A stretch of 64,000 nt of DNA, from NCBI RefSeq assembly GCF_016612545.1, contig NZ_JAENRY010000092.1, positions 1 through 64,000 of the forward strand, in the 5' to 3' direction. The notes below the pieces were generated by a model, which was not told the DNA's origin, searched no databases, and saw only the letters and a list, made by a program, of their open reading frames with translations. The position numbers and the translations under genes were made by a program. This document shows, piece after piece, positions 35,872 through 44,921 of this stretch (the first letter of the stretch is position 1; the number at the start of each line of letters is the position of its first letter). The DNA comes from Streptomyces sp. MBT65. GTDB lineage: Bacteria > Actinomycetota > Actinomycetes > Streptomycetales > Streptomycetaceae.

Positions 35872-36023
35872 GGAACGCCTCTTTGTCGACGAGCACGCCG
35901 TCGCCCGACTGACAGGCGCGCGGCGGGCAAGGCCGTGCCGGACCGGATCCCGCCCGAGTTCACCTCGACAGCAGCACCACTGCAGGTCCGGAGGATTCGG
36001 GGCGCACCGTCGGCCCCGTCCTG

Positions 36024-36516
36024 TCAGCCGCCGTTCTGTGTGGCCGTCTTGGAGTAGTTGTCTTTCCAGGCGGCCTTGGCGCCCGAGTCGCCGATCCGGT
36101 AGACGTCCACCACGGCGCCGACCGCGACAGCGAGGGAAAGGGTCACGACCACGCCCCGAACCAGTACCGAGGGCGACCATGAAGCACTCGGCACGCCCTC
36201 CTTGTCGGGTGATGAGCGGCGGGCCGTCCACCAGACGATGATCGAGATCACGAAGAGGCCCAGAGCCCACGGGAGCAGACCGTCGCCGAGTTCGGCGTGC
36301 TTGCGCACCAACGGGTCGCTGCCGACATGCTGTTCCAGCCACTCCCCCGCATGGGTGGCCACCGGAACACTGGCCAACGTCACGAGCGCGAGGATCGGCA
36401 GCAGCAGGCCAAGCCGCACACACCACGAGTGCCAGGGCGCTCAAGGGTACAAGCACGATGACGAAGTGCACGAACAGGACATGTGCGGGCAGTCCATTGA
36501 CGACAGTGAGACTCAT
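36024..36516 (-). pseudogene. Frameshifted DUF2231 membrane protein
   Basis: The ATG at 36516 (after GGAGAAAG) reads SLTVVNGLPAHVLFVHF, the start of a DUF2231 four-helix membrane protein, and then leaves frame near 36420. The next frame continues RLGLLLPILALVTLASV, EWLEQHVGSDPLVRKHAELG and the last two helices to 36024. A short loss or indel of about 20-30 bases at the break explains it. It could be a sequencing error, or the second part could start on its own GTG near 36419. Confidence 0.7.
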
Positions 36517-36632
36517 GTGGGCTTTCTCCAGGGGGTGTTGGGGGTACCGCGGCTCAATTTTTCACAGGGAACTCTCAGTTGCCTCTGAGTCCCGTCAGGC
36601 TCATTGACCACATGGGTGCCGGGTGAGCCGGC

Positions 36633-38969
36633 TCAGGGAGCGAGTGAGAAGTAGCTCTCCTCCTCCTGACTGAAGTGCAGGCGGAGGACGGAGTGGAGCC
36701 CGTACAGGCAGGCTCGCAGGTCGTCGATCTGTTCCGGCTTCAGCGCGCCCGTCTCGTCGGCCATGCGGAGGTGGGTGGTGATGCGGCGGGACAGGCGGGC
36801 GATCTCGGTGTGGGCCCGGCTCATGGTTTCGGTGGTCTCCGGGCCCCCCAGTTGTCTGTTCAGGGCCGGGTAGAGCTGGTGTTCCTCCGCGTATTCGTGG
36901 GGGAGCAGCCGGGTGGTGAGCAGCTGGTCGACGTGGCGCACGGCGGCCAGTGACCGGGGACCGTCCTGCGCGGAGAGCAGGCCGGCGGCTTCGCGGATGG
37001 CGTCCAGGGCGTCCCGGAGGTCGTCGTGTTCGGCGGCGAAGCGGTGGATGAGGTCCTCGGCGTCCGGTTCGAGAGCGGTCCGGGCGCCATGGGCCGGCAG
37101 CAGTGCGCGCAGGGCGTTGAGGATGACGGCGACGTCGATGCCTTCCTGGAGAAGGGCGCCGACGGCGGGCGGCAGCCAGCCGAGGAGGGCCGCGATCATG
37201 GCGAGCAGTGACATCGCCATTCCGCCCGCGGCGCTCTGGACCGCGATCCGGCGGGCCCGTACGGCGATCTCCATGGCGTCGGCGAGGCGGTCGACCCGGT
37301 CGGTCGTGAGGATGATGTCGGCGGCTTCGGAGGTCGCGGTGGAGCCGCGGGCGCCCATGGCCACGCCGATGTCGGCGGCGGCCAGGGCGGGTGCGTCGTT
37401 GACGCCGTCGCCCACCATGACGGTGACGGCCCGCGCGCGTTCCTCCTGTACTGCCGCGACCTTGTCGGCGGGGAGCTGACCGGCCCGGACGTCGTCGAGG
37501 CCCAGGACGGCTCCCACTTCGCGGGCGGGTTCGGCGCGGTCACCGGTGAGCATGAGCAGCCGGGTCAGCCCCGCCGACCGCAGCCGGCGGACCGTGCGTG
37601 GGGCGTCGTGGCGCAGCGGGTCCTGGAGCAGGACGGCGCCGGCGGGCGCGTCGTCGACGGTGAGCCAGGCGATGGCGGCCCCGTCGAGAACGGCCCGGTT
37701 GTCCACGGCATGGGCCCAGTCGGGGAGGGCCGCATGCGGAACACCGGACTTGCCGACACCGAGATGCAGTCCGTCCACTGTGCCCGAGGGGCCGCGTCCT
37801 GGTTCCTCGGTGGCGTCGACGGGCATGGACAGCGCGAGGCCCCGGGCCCGTGCTTCGCGGACGATCGCGTCGGCCAGCACATGCGCGGAGACCTGGTCGA
37901 GCGAGGCGGTCAGCCGCAGCACCTCGGACGGCGACCGGCCGGGGGCGGCGGCGACCGCCAGGACGTGCGGTCGGCCGACCGTCAGGGTGCCGGTCTTGTC
38001 GATCACCAAGGTGCGGGCCCGCCCCAGGCGCTCCAGCGCTCCACCGTCCCGGACGATGACACCGCGGCGGGCCGCACGCGACAGTCCCGAGACGATGGCG
38101 ACCGGTGCGGCGAGCAGGAGTGGGCAGGGCGTCGCCACGACAAGGACGGCGACCGCGCGGACAGCGGACCCGCTCAGCAGCCAGGCGACACCGGCCAACC
38201 CCAGCGACAGCGGCAGGAACCAGGCCGCGTAACGCTCCGCCAACCGCACGGTGGGTGCCCGTTCCGCGACCGCGTGCTGAGCCAGCCGTACGATCTCCGC
38301 GTACGTGCTGTCCTGCGCGGTGGCGGTCGCCCGGAGTTCGAAGACGCCGCCCGCGTTGACGACGCCGCTGCGTACGGCCTCGCCGGCGCCGCGCTCGACC
38401 TGGGCGGACTCGCCGGTCAGCACGGACTCGTCGAGTTCCGCCGTACCGTCCAGGATGTTGCCGTCGACGGGGACTACGTCTCCCGGGCCGACCACGAGTA
38501 CGTCGCCGACGACGACGTCCGCGAGCGGAACCACGGCCACCTCCCGGCCGGTCCGGCGGCGGGCCGAGCGGGGGGCGTGCTCCAGCAGGGCCCGCAGGTC
38601 GCGCGAGGCCCGGCGCTCGGCGGCGGCATCCAGCGCCCGGCCGGTCGCCAGCATCAGCGCGATCAGGGCACCCGCCAGGTACTCGCCCACCGCGAGGGTC
38701 CCGGCCAGGGCGAGCACCGCGATCAGGTCGACGCCGGCCCGTCCCTTCCGTACCGCGGCCAGGACCCAGGCCACGGCGGGAACGGCGGCCACCACCGTGC
38801 CCGCCGCCCAGCAGGCGTCGGCGACGTTCCGGCTCCCGGCCGCCCAGGCGATTCCGCCGCTGAGAAGGGCGGTCGCCGTCACGACCAGCAGGGCCGGTTC
38901 GAGCAGTCCACGGACACTCCGGGCCTGCCTCCCCCGCCCGTCGTCTCCGGTGGCTCCCAGCTGTGACAC
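36633..38969 (-). CDS. Metal P-type ATPase fused to hemerythrin domain
   Basis: A 778-residue fusion. Residues 1-630 are a P1B-type ATPase: TGES at 185, VVATPCPLLLAAP at 277-289, DKTGTLT at 324, TGDR at 475, GDGVNDAP at 520 and a last helix with EGIDVAVILNALR. Residues about 640-778 are a hemerythrin HHE domain (EHDD, HEYAEEHQLYP, HTEI, LHSVLRLHFSQEEESYF). The usual CPC is TPC-P and the usual HP motif is SAHVL, so the transported ion is unclear. The di-iron domain could sense oxygen or nitric oxide. GTG 38969 follows GGAGG at eight bases. Confidence 0.9.
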   Translation of the reverse strand: MSQLGATGDDGRGRQARSVRGLLEPALLVVTATALLSGGIAWAAGSRNVADACWAAGTVVAAVPAVAWVLAAVRKGRAGVDLIAVLALAGTLAVGEYLAGALIALMLATGRALDAAAERRASRDLRALLEHAPRSARRRTGREVAVVPLADVVVGDVLVVGPGDVVPVDGNILDGTAELDESVLTGESAQVERGAGEAVRSGVVNAGGVFELRATATAQDSTYAEIVRLAQHAVAERAPTVRLAERYAAWFLPLSLGLAGVAWLLSGSAVRAVAVLVVATPCPLLLAAPVAIVSGLSRAARRGVIVRDGGALERLGRARTLVIDKTGTLTVGRPHVLAVAAAPGRSPSEVLRLTASLDQVSAHVLADAIVREARARGLALSMPVDATEEPGRGPSGTVDGLHLGVGKSGVPHAALPDWAHAVDNRAVLDGAAIAWLTVDDAPAGAVLLQDPLRHDAPRTVRRLRSAGLTRLLMLTGDRAEPAREVGAVLGLDDVRAGQLPADKVAAVQEERARAVTVMVGDGVNDAPALAAADIGVAMGARGSTATSEAADIILTTDRVDRLADAMEIAVRARRIAVQSAAGGMAMSLLAMIAALLGWLPPAVGALLQEGIDVAVILNALRALLPAHGARTALEPDAEDLIHRFAAEHDDLRDALDAIREAAGLLSAQDGPRSLAAVRHVDQLLTTRLLPHEYAEEHQLYPALNRQLGGPETTETMSRAHTEIARLSRRITTHLRMADETGALKPEQIDDLRACLYGLHSVLRLHFSQEEESYFSLAP

Positions 38970-39065
38970 GGCAGTGGCCCTCCGGCTTTCTCCGGGCATG
39001 CACGCCACCGGGCGCGGCGGCATCCCCGGGTTTCCATGCAACCGCGCACCCGGCGACGGACGGCA

Positions 39066-39101
39066 GGGCCGAACGGTCCACAACGACGGGCCGGTCGGCC
39101 A
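39066..39101. promoter_or_regulatory. Paired OsdR-type boxes, ATPase/two-component promoter
   Basis: GGGCCGAACGGTCC at 39066-39079 and GGGCCGGTCGGCCA at 39088-39101, centres 22 bp apart, between the divergent ATPase-hemerythrin gene and the response-regulator gene. Confidence 0.78.
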
Positions 39102-39137
39102 ATCCGGGCAGGGGCGGTGCAATCGTAGGATGTCGGG

Positions 39138-39825
39138 GTGCGTGTGCTGGTGGTCGAGGACGACCCGGGGATCGCTGCCTCCCTGGTGCTGGGGCTGGAG
39201 CGGGCCGGGTACCGGGCGCGCAGCGTCGGCACCGGGCGGGAAGCGCTGGCCGCGAACCCCGAACCCGATGTCGTGCTGCTGGACCTGGGGCTGCCGGACC
39301 TGGACGGTGTCGAGGTCTGCCGCAGGCTGCGGAGCCGTTCCCACGCGGCGATCATCGTGGTCACGGCGCGCGGGGAGGAGGCCGACCGCGTCGCGGCCCT
39401 CGACGAGGGCGCCGACGACTACCTGGTCAAGCCCTTCGGCCTGGCGGAGCTGCTGGCGCGGGATCCGCGCCGTGCTGCGCCGCGTCCAGCCGTCCGACTC
39501 CGAACTGCTGCAGCACGGACCCCTCGCCGTGGACCTGCGGACCCGCAAAGTGACCGTCGACGGCCGCGAAGTCGCCCTCACACCGAAGGAGTTCGACATC
39601 CTGGAGTGCCTGGCCGCCGACCCCGGGCGGGTGGTCACCCGGCAGGAGGTCCTGGAACGCGCCTGGGACGCGCACTGGTACGGCCCCACCAAGGTGCTGG
39701 ACGTGCACATCGCGGCGCTGCGCCGCAAGCTCGGCGTACCCGGGCTGGTGGAGACCGTGTACGGCCGGGGATTCCGCCTCGGCACGCCCGAGCCCGGCCA
39801 GGACCCGGACGCCGGTGCGCGATGA
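39138..39825 (+). pseudogene. OmpR-type response regulator with one-base frameshift
   Basis: GTG 39138 begins a normal receiver (RVLVVEDDPGIAASLVLGLE, VLLDLGLPDLDG, YLVKPFG). At the GGG run 39460-39462 the frame shifts: with one G fewer the protein reads ELLARIRAVLRR and goes on to a full winged-helix DNA-binding domain (LTPKEFDILECLAADPGRVV, TVYGRGFRL). As written the protein would lack its DNA-binding domain. The stop overlaps the kinase start (ATGA), as in an intact operon, so a sequencing error is a fair alternative. Confidence 0.82.
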
Positions 39826-41225
39826 CCCGGCGTATCGCACTGGCCTTCATCGCGCTGATCGTCACGCTGCTGGTCCTGGCCGTGGTGCCGCTGGGACTGT
39901 CCCTGTCACAGCGCGAGCGCACCTCTTTCCGGGACACGACCGAGGCGGTGGACCGGACGATCGCCGCCGCGGCCGAAGAACACCTGTCGGACCACCGTTC
40001 CTCCGCCTCCATGCGACAGCTCCTGCAACAGGCCGGGCGGGCCGGTGACTGCGCCGCCGTCTTCGACGCGGCGGGACAGGTCGTGGCGGCCACCGAGTGC
40101 CCCGGGCGGACAGGCGACGACGACACGGAGGACGAGGCCGCCGACAGCTGGGGCGACCTGGCGAACCAGGTGCTCGCCCACCCGGAGACGGCCACCCGTG
40201 AGCGGGACGACCGGCTGGTCGTCGCCGTGCCGATCGGCGACACCACGCGTCCGGTCGGGGTGGCTGTACTGTCCCGGTCGGCAGAGGACACGAACGACCG
40301 GATCAGCGCGATGTGGGGGCGGCTGGCGCTGATCGGCGCCGGTGGTCTGGTGGCGGGCGTGCTGTTGTCGGTGGCGCTGGCCCGGTGGGTCGGGCGCCCG
40401 CTGCGGGCCGTGGACGCCGCCGCGCTGCGGCTGGGCGAAGGCGCACTCGACGTACGGGCGCCGGGCGGGCGCGGCCCGCAGGAGGTGCGCAGGCTCGCCT
40501 CGACCTTCAACACCATGGCGGCACGGATGGAGGCCCTCATCCACGGCCATCGGGCAGTCGTTGCCGATGTCTCGCACCAGTTGCGGACGCCGTTGACCGC
40601 GCTGCGGCTGCGGCTCGACCTGCTGGCGGCGGGCGCGGACGAGGCGACGGCGGCGGAGTTCGCCGGTGCGCAGGAGGAGATCGCCCGGCTGTCCCGGCTG
40701 GTGGACGGGCTGCTCGCGGTGGCCCGCGCGGAGACCGCGGTGCCCAGGCCGGTTCCGGTCCGGGTCGGCCAAGTGGTCGACGAGCGGGTCACGGCCTGGG
40801 AGCCGGTGGCACGGGAGCGTCGGGTGTCGCTCGTCGGCCGCTGCGGCGCCGGGCTCACGGCGTACCTGGGTGCGGGGGATCTGGAGCAGGTGATCGACAA
40901 CTTGGTCGCCAACGCCCTGGACGCGGTGGGCGAGGGTGCGGCCGTACGCGTCGAGGGGAAGGCGACGCGCGACGGGGTGCTGCTGCGGGTGGTGGACGAC
41001 GGCCCCGGGATGAGCGCGGCGGCACGCGAGGCGGCCTTCCGGCGGTTCGGCAACCCGGAGGCGTCCGGCAGCGGCCTGGGGCTGGCCATCGTGCACCGGC
41101 TGGTCACCGCCAACGGCGGCACCGTAAGGCTTCAGGACACGGCCGGCGGGGGACTGACCGTCGTACTGGAACTTCCCGCGCCGCCCTCCCAAGGTCCCCC
41201 GCGCGGCCGGCGGGCGGGGTCCTGA
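39822..41225 (+). CDS. Membrane sensor histidine kinase, HAMP-HisKA
   Basis: A 467-residue kinase. Two membrane helices (residues about 5-25 and 165-190) flank an external domain that contains a cysteine pair (GDCAAVF, TECPGR). A HAMP segment (ARWVGRPLRAVDAA), a phosphoacceptor region (VVADVSHQLRTPLTALR) and a HATPase domain (DNLVANALDAV, DDGPGMS, SGLGLAIVHRL) follow. It pairs with the response regulator whose stop it overlaps. Its operon partner is frameshifted here, which would leave the kinase without its regulator unless that is an error. Confidence 0.93.
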   Translation: MTRRIALAFIALIVTLLVLAVVPLGLSLSQRERTSFRDTTEAVDRTIAAAAEEHLSDHRSSASMRQLLQQAGRAGDCAAVFDAAGQVVAATECPGRTGDDDTEDEAADSWGDLANQVLAHPETATRERDDRLVVAVPIGDTTRPVGVAVLSRSAEDTNDRISAMWGRLALIGAGGLVAGVLLSVALARWVGRPLRAVDAAALRLGEGALDVRAPGGRGPQEVRRLASTFNTMAARMEALIHGHRAVVADVSHQLRTPLTALRLRLDLLAAGADEATAAEFAGAQEEIARLSRLVDGLLAVARAETAVPRPVPVRVGQVVDERVTAWEPVARERRVSLVGRCGAGLTAYLGAGDLEQVIDNLVANALDAVGEGAAVRVEGKATRDGVLLRVVDDGPGMSAAAREAAFRRFGNPEASGSGLGLAIVHRLVTANGGTVRLQDTAGGGLTVVLELPAPPSQGPPRGRRAGS

Positions 41226-41243
41226 CCGCTGCTCGGGCGAGAT

Positions 41244-41271
41244 CTTAACCGCTTCTGAAGAACTCCTGAAC
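41244..41271 (+). promoter_or_regulatory. Three 11-bp-spaced direct repeats
   Basis: CTTAAC (41244), CTGAAG (41255) and CTGAAC (41266) recur with an exact 11-bp period, the spacing OmpR/PhoB-type regulators prefer. They lie 19 bp after the kinase stop and about 70 bp before the small protein that opens the ApbE operon, so this is a likely operator for the adjacent response regulator. Confidence 0.6.
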
Positions 41272-41339
41272 CGGTTTCCGACGGCCCACCGGGCAGCCTG
41301 GGTGGTGGGACAAACCGCCTCCTAACGAGGAGTTCATCC

Positions 41340-41639
41340 ATGCCTCTTCCTGAGCAGCCCGCAGCCGCCGACCGATCCGTGCGCGATGCCGTCCGGCGCC
41401 GCGAACGAGGTCTGCGACGGGTGGGCACCACGACCCGCTGGGCGGCGGTCGCGGCTGTCGCGGGGACCGCGGTACTGGGCGCCGGGTACGCGCACGCGCT
41501 CCCCGGCATCGCCCTGCCGGCCGGATCCGCCCAGCACAACAGCGGTACCAGTACGGGCACGGGCGGTGGCCTCCAGCCCGCCGGGCAGGCGCCCGCGCCG
41601 ACCTCGCAGGCACCGCAGACCCAGTCGGGTGCGTCGTGA
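41340..41639 (+). CDS. Small membrane-anchored protein, operon leader
   Basis: A 99-residue protein: basic N-terminus, one membrane helix (WAAVAAVAGTAVLGAGYAHAL, about 34-54), then a low-complexity external tail of Gly, Thr, Ser, Gln and Pro. The last residues are QSGAS, which loosely resembles the SGAT core where ApbE attaches FMN; the acidic residue normally before it is missing, so this is only a hint. GAGGAG precedes the ATG, and the stop overlaps the apbE start (GTGA). Confidence 0.75.
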   Translation: MPLPEQPAAADRSVRDAVRRRERGLRRVGTTTRWAAVAAVAGTAVLGAGYAHALPGIALPAGSAQHNSGTSTGTGGGLQPAGQAPAPTSQAPQTQSGAS

Positions 41640-42814
41640 GCACCGCACTGCCGGCCGCGACCGCCCGCACAGCCGCCACACGCTCGGCGTACCCGGAGCC
41701 CGCCACCGCGGTCTTCTCCGCACTGGGCACCACCGCCGTGCTGCTCACCGCGGACCCGGCCCTCGCCGACGACGCGCTGCTGATCCTGCGCGCCGAGCTG
41801 GCCGCCATCGACGCGGCGTGCAGCCGGTTCCGCCCCGACTCCGAGCTGTCCCGCGCCAACACCGCCGCGGGCAACGGGCCCGTACCGGTGAGCGCCCTGC
41901 TCGCCGAGGCCGTCGAGGTGGCCCTGCGCGCCGCCGAACTCACCGACGGCGCCGTCGACCCCATGGTGGGCCCGGCGGTCGTAGCGCTCGGCTACGACCG
42001 AACCTTCGCCGAGGTGGCCGCGCGGCGGCCCGAGAACACCGAGCCGGCGACCGCGCCACGGCCCGCCGCCGGCTGGCGGTCCGTCCGCTGGGACCCAACC
42101 ATGCGGTTGCTGCGCCTTCCCGCCGGTACGACGCTCGACCTCGGCGCCACGGCCAAGGCCCTGGCCGCCGACCGGGCGGCCCGCCGAGCCGCCGCGGCGG
42201 TGGGCTGCGGAGTCCTGGTCAACCTCGGCGGCGACCTGTCGGCGGCGGGCGAACCGCCGGCCGGCGGCTGGCGCGTCGCCATCGCCGACAACCATGCGGG
42301 CCCGGAGGGCGGTTGGCGAGCCGGGATCGCAGACGGCCACGCGGCCCGGGAAGGCAGCGGGCAGGCCGGAATCACGGACGACCCCACAGCTCCGAACGCC
42401 GGTGCGCAAGCCGCGACCGCCGATCGCCGCACAGCCCTGCGCGCCGGCCCGCAGCCCACGATCACCGACCACCATGCGGCCTCGAACGCCGCCCCCCGAC
42501 ACCCGGTCGTCTCGATCCGCGACGGCGGCCTCGCCACGTCCGGTACGACCGTACGGACCTGGCGGCGCGGCGGCCGGACGCTCCACCACATCGTCGACCC
42601 GGCCACCGGCGACGTCCCGCCGCCCGTCTGGCGCACCGTCAGCGTCGCCGCGGGCAGCTGCGTGGACGCCAACACCGCGACCACCGCCGCCCTGGTCCTC
42701 GGCGAACGCGCCCCCGACTGGCTGCGCGGCACCGGCCTGCCGGCCCGGTTGGTCCGCGTCGACGGCAGCGTGCTGCGCCTGGGTGCCTGGCCCGCCGAGG
42801 GAGGCCCTCGATGA
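41636..42814 (+). CDS. apbE: ApbE, FAD:protein FMN transferase
   Basis: A 392-residue ApbE-type flavin transferase that attaches FMN to Ser/Thr of target proteins outside the membrane. Motifs: CSRFRPDSELSRAN, TDGAVDPMVG, LDLGATAKALAADRA, VNLGGDLSAAGE and, near the end, HHIVDPATGD and ANTATTAALVLG. It has no obvious signal peptide. An unusual insert of five 15-residue degenerate repeats (42263-42487) follows GGDLSAAGEPPAG. The GTG start overlaps the previous stop and its stop overlaps the next start, so this is a tightly coupled operon. Confidence 0.92.
   Translation: MSTALPAATARTAATRSAYPEPATAVFSALGTTAVLLTADPALADDALLILRAELAAIDAACSRFRPDSELSRANTAAGNGPVPVSALLAEAVEVALRAAELTDGAVDPMVGPAVVALGYDRTFAEVAARRPENTEPATAPRPAAGWRSVRWDPTMRLLRLPAGTTLDLGATAKALAADRAARRAAAAVGCGVLVNLGGDLSAAGEPPAGGWRVAIADNHAGPEGGWRAGIADGHAAREGSGQAGITDDPTAPNAGAQAATADRRTALRAGPQPTITDHHAASNAAPRHPVVSIRDGGLATSGTTVRTWRRGGRTLHHIVDPATGDVPPPVWRTVSVAAGSCVDANTATTAALVLGERAPDWLRGTGLPARLVRVDGSVLRLGAWPAEGGPR
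42263..42487 (+). repeat. Five 45-bp degenerate repeats within apbE
   Basis: Successive 15-residue units: GGWRVAIADNHAGPE, GGWRAGIADGHAARE, GSGQAGITDDPTAPN, AGAQAATADRRTALR and AGPQPTITDHHAASN. Most ApbE proteins have one copy of the first strand, directly followed by the HPVVSIRDGGLATSG segment. Confidence 0.8.
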
Positions 42815-43602
42815 ACGGCGCCGTCCTACTCGCCGCGGGAACCTCCGGCCCCAGCCCGCTCTGGTACGCCACCCGGGCCGGCGGCACCGTCTCACTGGTC
42901 CTGCTGACCGCGACGGTCGCGCTCGGCATCGCCACGGCGGGACGGTACGCGCCGGTGCGCCTGGGCCGGTTCGAGGTGTCCGCCCTGCACCGCAACCTGT
43001 CACTGCTCACCCTGGCCTTCCTGGCGATGCACATCGTCACCGCCATCGCCGACAGCTACGCCCACCTCACCTGGCCGACGGCCTTCGTGCCGTTCATGGC
43101 CTCCTACCGTCCACTGTGGGTGGGCCTGGGCGCGGTCGCCCTGGACCTCCTGCTGGCGGTCGCGGTCACCAGCGCGGTCCGCGGACGCCTGGGACTGCGC
43201 CGATGGAAGGCGGTGCACTGGCTGGCGTACGCGTCCTGGCCGGTGGCGCTCTTCCACGCGGCCGGCACCGGCACGGACACCCGCCTGGGCCCGCAACTGG
43301 TGCTGTACGCGGGCTGTCTACTGACCGTCGTGGCCTCCGTGTGGTGGCGGCTGCTCCGGGTGGCCGGACCGCGTGCGCTCCGGGTCCGCCGGTGGGCGAC
43401 GGCGGCCCTGGTGCTGGTGCCCGTGGCGCTGGTCTCGTTCCTGGCCGCCGGCCCGTTGCGGCCCGGCTGGGCGCACCGCGCGGGCGGCGGTACGGCACAG
43501 GCGCCGGCACAGTCCACCGCCCCGGCGGTTCCCCATCAGTCGCCGACCCCACCGCAGCAGTCCGACCAGCAAGCCGAACACGAGGGAGACGACGCCGAAT
43601 GA
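42811..43602 (+). CDS. Ferric-reductase-like heme membrane protein
   Basis: A 263-residue protein with about six membrane helices of the ferric reductase-like (cytochrome b-type) domain. Candidate heme histidines are in SALHRNLSLLTLAFLAMH, KAVHWLAYASWPVALFH and similar helices. It ends in a proline/glutamine-rich tail. It probably passes electrons across the membrane to an external flavin acceptor made by ApbE. The ATG overlaps the apbE stop and the TGA overlaps the next ATG. Confidence 0.88.
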   Translation: MNGAVLLAAGTSGPSPLWYATRAGGTVSLVLLTATVALGIATAGRYAPVRLGRFEVSALHRNLSLLTLAFLAMHIVTAIADSYAHLTWPTAFVPFMASYRPLWVGLGAVALDLLLAVAVTSAVRGRLGLRRWKAVHWLAYASWPVALFHAAGTGTDTRLGPQLVLYAGCLLTVVASVWWRLLRVAGPRALRVRRWATAALVLVPVALVSFLAAGPLRPGWAHRAGGGTAQAPAQSTAPAVPHQSPTPPQQSDQQAEHEGDDAE

Positions 43603-44921
43603 ACTCCGACACCAGGACCGGGACCGTGCTCGCCGGAGAACATGCGGCGGCCCCCTGCGGGCCCTACGGCGAACGCCTGCTCCATGGGTGGTACGACACC
43701 GGCCGGACCGCCGACCTGACGGAACACCTCGGCCGGTACGGCCCGCTCCCGCTGTCCTCGGCTCGCAGTCGCGGGGCGGCCATGCCGCTGGTACGCGCCG
43801 TGGAGGAGGCCGGGCTCACCGGCCGGGGCGGCGGGGGTTTCCCCACCGGCCGCAAACTCCGCTCGGTCGCCGGGGCGGGGGGCCCTGCCGTGGTCGTCGC
43901 CAACGGCATGGAGAGCGAGCCCGCCAGCCACAAGGACGAGGTGCTGCTCTCCCTCGCCCCGCACCTCGTCCTGGACGGTGCGGTACTGGCCGCCGTCGCG
44001 GTCGGAGCGAACGTGGTGCACCTGTGCGTGCCCCGTACCCGGGCGACGCAGGCCGACCAGCTCACCGCGGCGGTCGCCGAGCGGCGGCACGCCCGGCTCG
44101 ACCCGGTACCCGTGAAGGTCCACACGCTGCCCCACCACTTCGTCTCCAGTGAGGAGACGTCCCTGGTGAGCTGGCTGAACGGCGGGGACGCCCGCCCCCT
44201 GGCCACCCCACCGCGCCCGTTCGAGAAGGGTGTCGGCAAACGACCCACCCTGATCGGCAACGTGGAGACCCTGGCCCACCTGGCGCTGATCGCCCGCTGC
44301 GGCTCCGCCTGGTTCCGCGAGAGCGGCAGTCCCCGGGTACCGGGCACCACGCTGGTCACGGTCTCGGGCGCCGTCGTTCAGCCAGGGGTCTACGAGATCC
44401 CGGCGGGCAGTCCGGTACCCACTGCGCTGGACCGGGCCGGTGGCCCGCTGGGGCGGCTCGGTGCCGTGCTCGCGGGAGGCTTCTTCGGCACCTGGCTGCC
44501 GGTGCCGCTGAGCACCACGGCCCTCGAACGGGGTGCGGGTGTCCTGGTGGCGCTGCCCGAAGGCACCTGCGGTCTCACCGAGACGGCAGCCGCGCTGGAG
44601 TACCTCGCCACGCAGAGCGCCCGGCAGTGCGGGCCGTGCCGGTTCGGGCTGCCGGCCGTCGCCGAGGACTTCGCCGCACTCGCACGGGGCGGCGCCGACG
44701 CCCAGCGGATCGAACGGCTCCACCACCGCCTCGGACTGCTCCCGGGACGCGGCGCGTGCAGCCATCCCGACGGCGGAGCACGGCTGGCCGCCTCCGCGCT
44801 GCGGGTCTTCGCCGACGATGTCCACCGGCACGTACACACAGGACCGTGCCGCGCCGCGTACGCCCCCCTCGTCCTGCCCGTGCCCGCAGCCCGGCCCCCC
44901 AAGGAGGAGGAATGGCGATGA
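43599..44921 (+). CDS. NuoF-like NADH/FMN/Fe-S subunit
   Basis: A 440-residue protein resembling the NADH-binding NuoF subunit of complex I. Motifs: GLTGRGGGGFPTGRKL (FMN), VVANGMESEPASHKDEVLL, the SLBB-like middle (VTVSGAVVQPGVYEI) and a cysteine cluster SARQCGPCRFGLP with a further Cys near GRGACSHPDG for a 4Fe-4S cluster. In this operon it likely takes electrons from NADH and hands them to the ferredoxin and ferric-reductase-like protein. Its stop overlaps the ferredoxin start. Confidence 0.92.
   Translation: MNSDTRTGTVLAGEHAAAPCGPYGERLLHGWYDTGRTADLTEHLGRYGPLPLSSARSRGAAMPLVRAVEEAGLTGRGGGGFPTGRKLRSVAGAGGPAVVVANGMESEPASHKDEVLLSLAPHLVLDGAVLAAVAVGANVVHLCVPRTRATQADQLTAAVAERRHARLDPVPVKVHTLPHHFVSSEETSLVSWLNGGDARPLATPPRPFEKGVGKRPTLIGNVETLAHLALIARCGSAWFRESGSPRVPGTTLVTVSGAVVQPGVYEIPAGSPVPTALDRAGGPLGRLGAVLAGGFFGTWLPVPLSTTALERGAGVLVALPEGTCGLTETAAALEYLATQSARQCGPCRFGLPAVAEDFAALARGGADAQRIERLHHRLGLLPGRGACSHPDGGARLAASALRVFADDVHRHVHTGPCRAAYAPLVLPVPAARPPKEEEWR

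Noticed and set aside
36570..36595. Short inverted repeat CTCAG/CTGAG
   Set aside because: A five-base stem is too weak to call a terminator.
36633..39785. ATPase frame extended to 39785
   Set aside because: The extension crosses the divergent promoter and opposes the response regulator; GTG 38969 has a good site.
41132..43003. Long minus frame with repeated motifs
   Set aside because: It is the complement of apbE and its 45-bp repeats.
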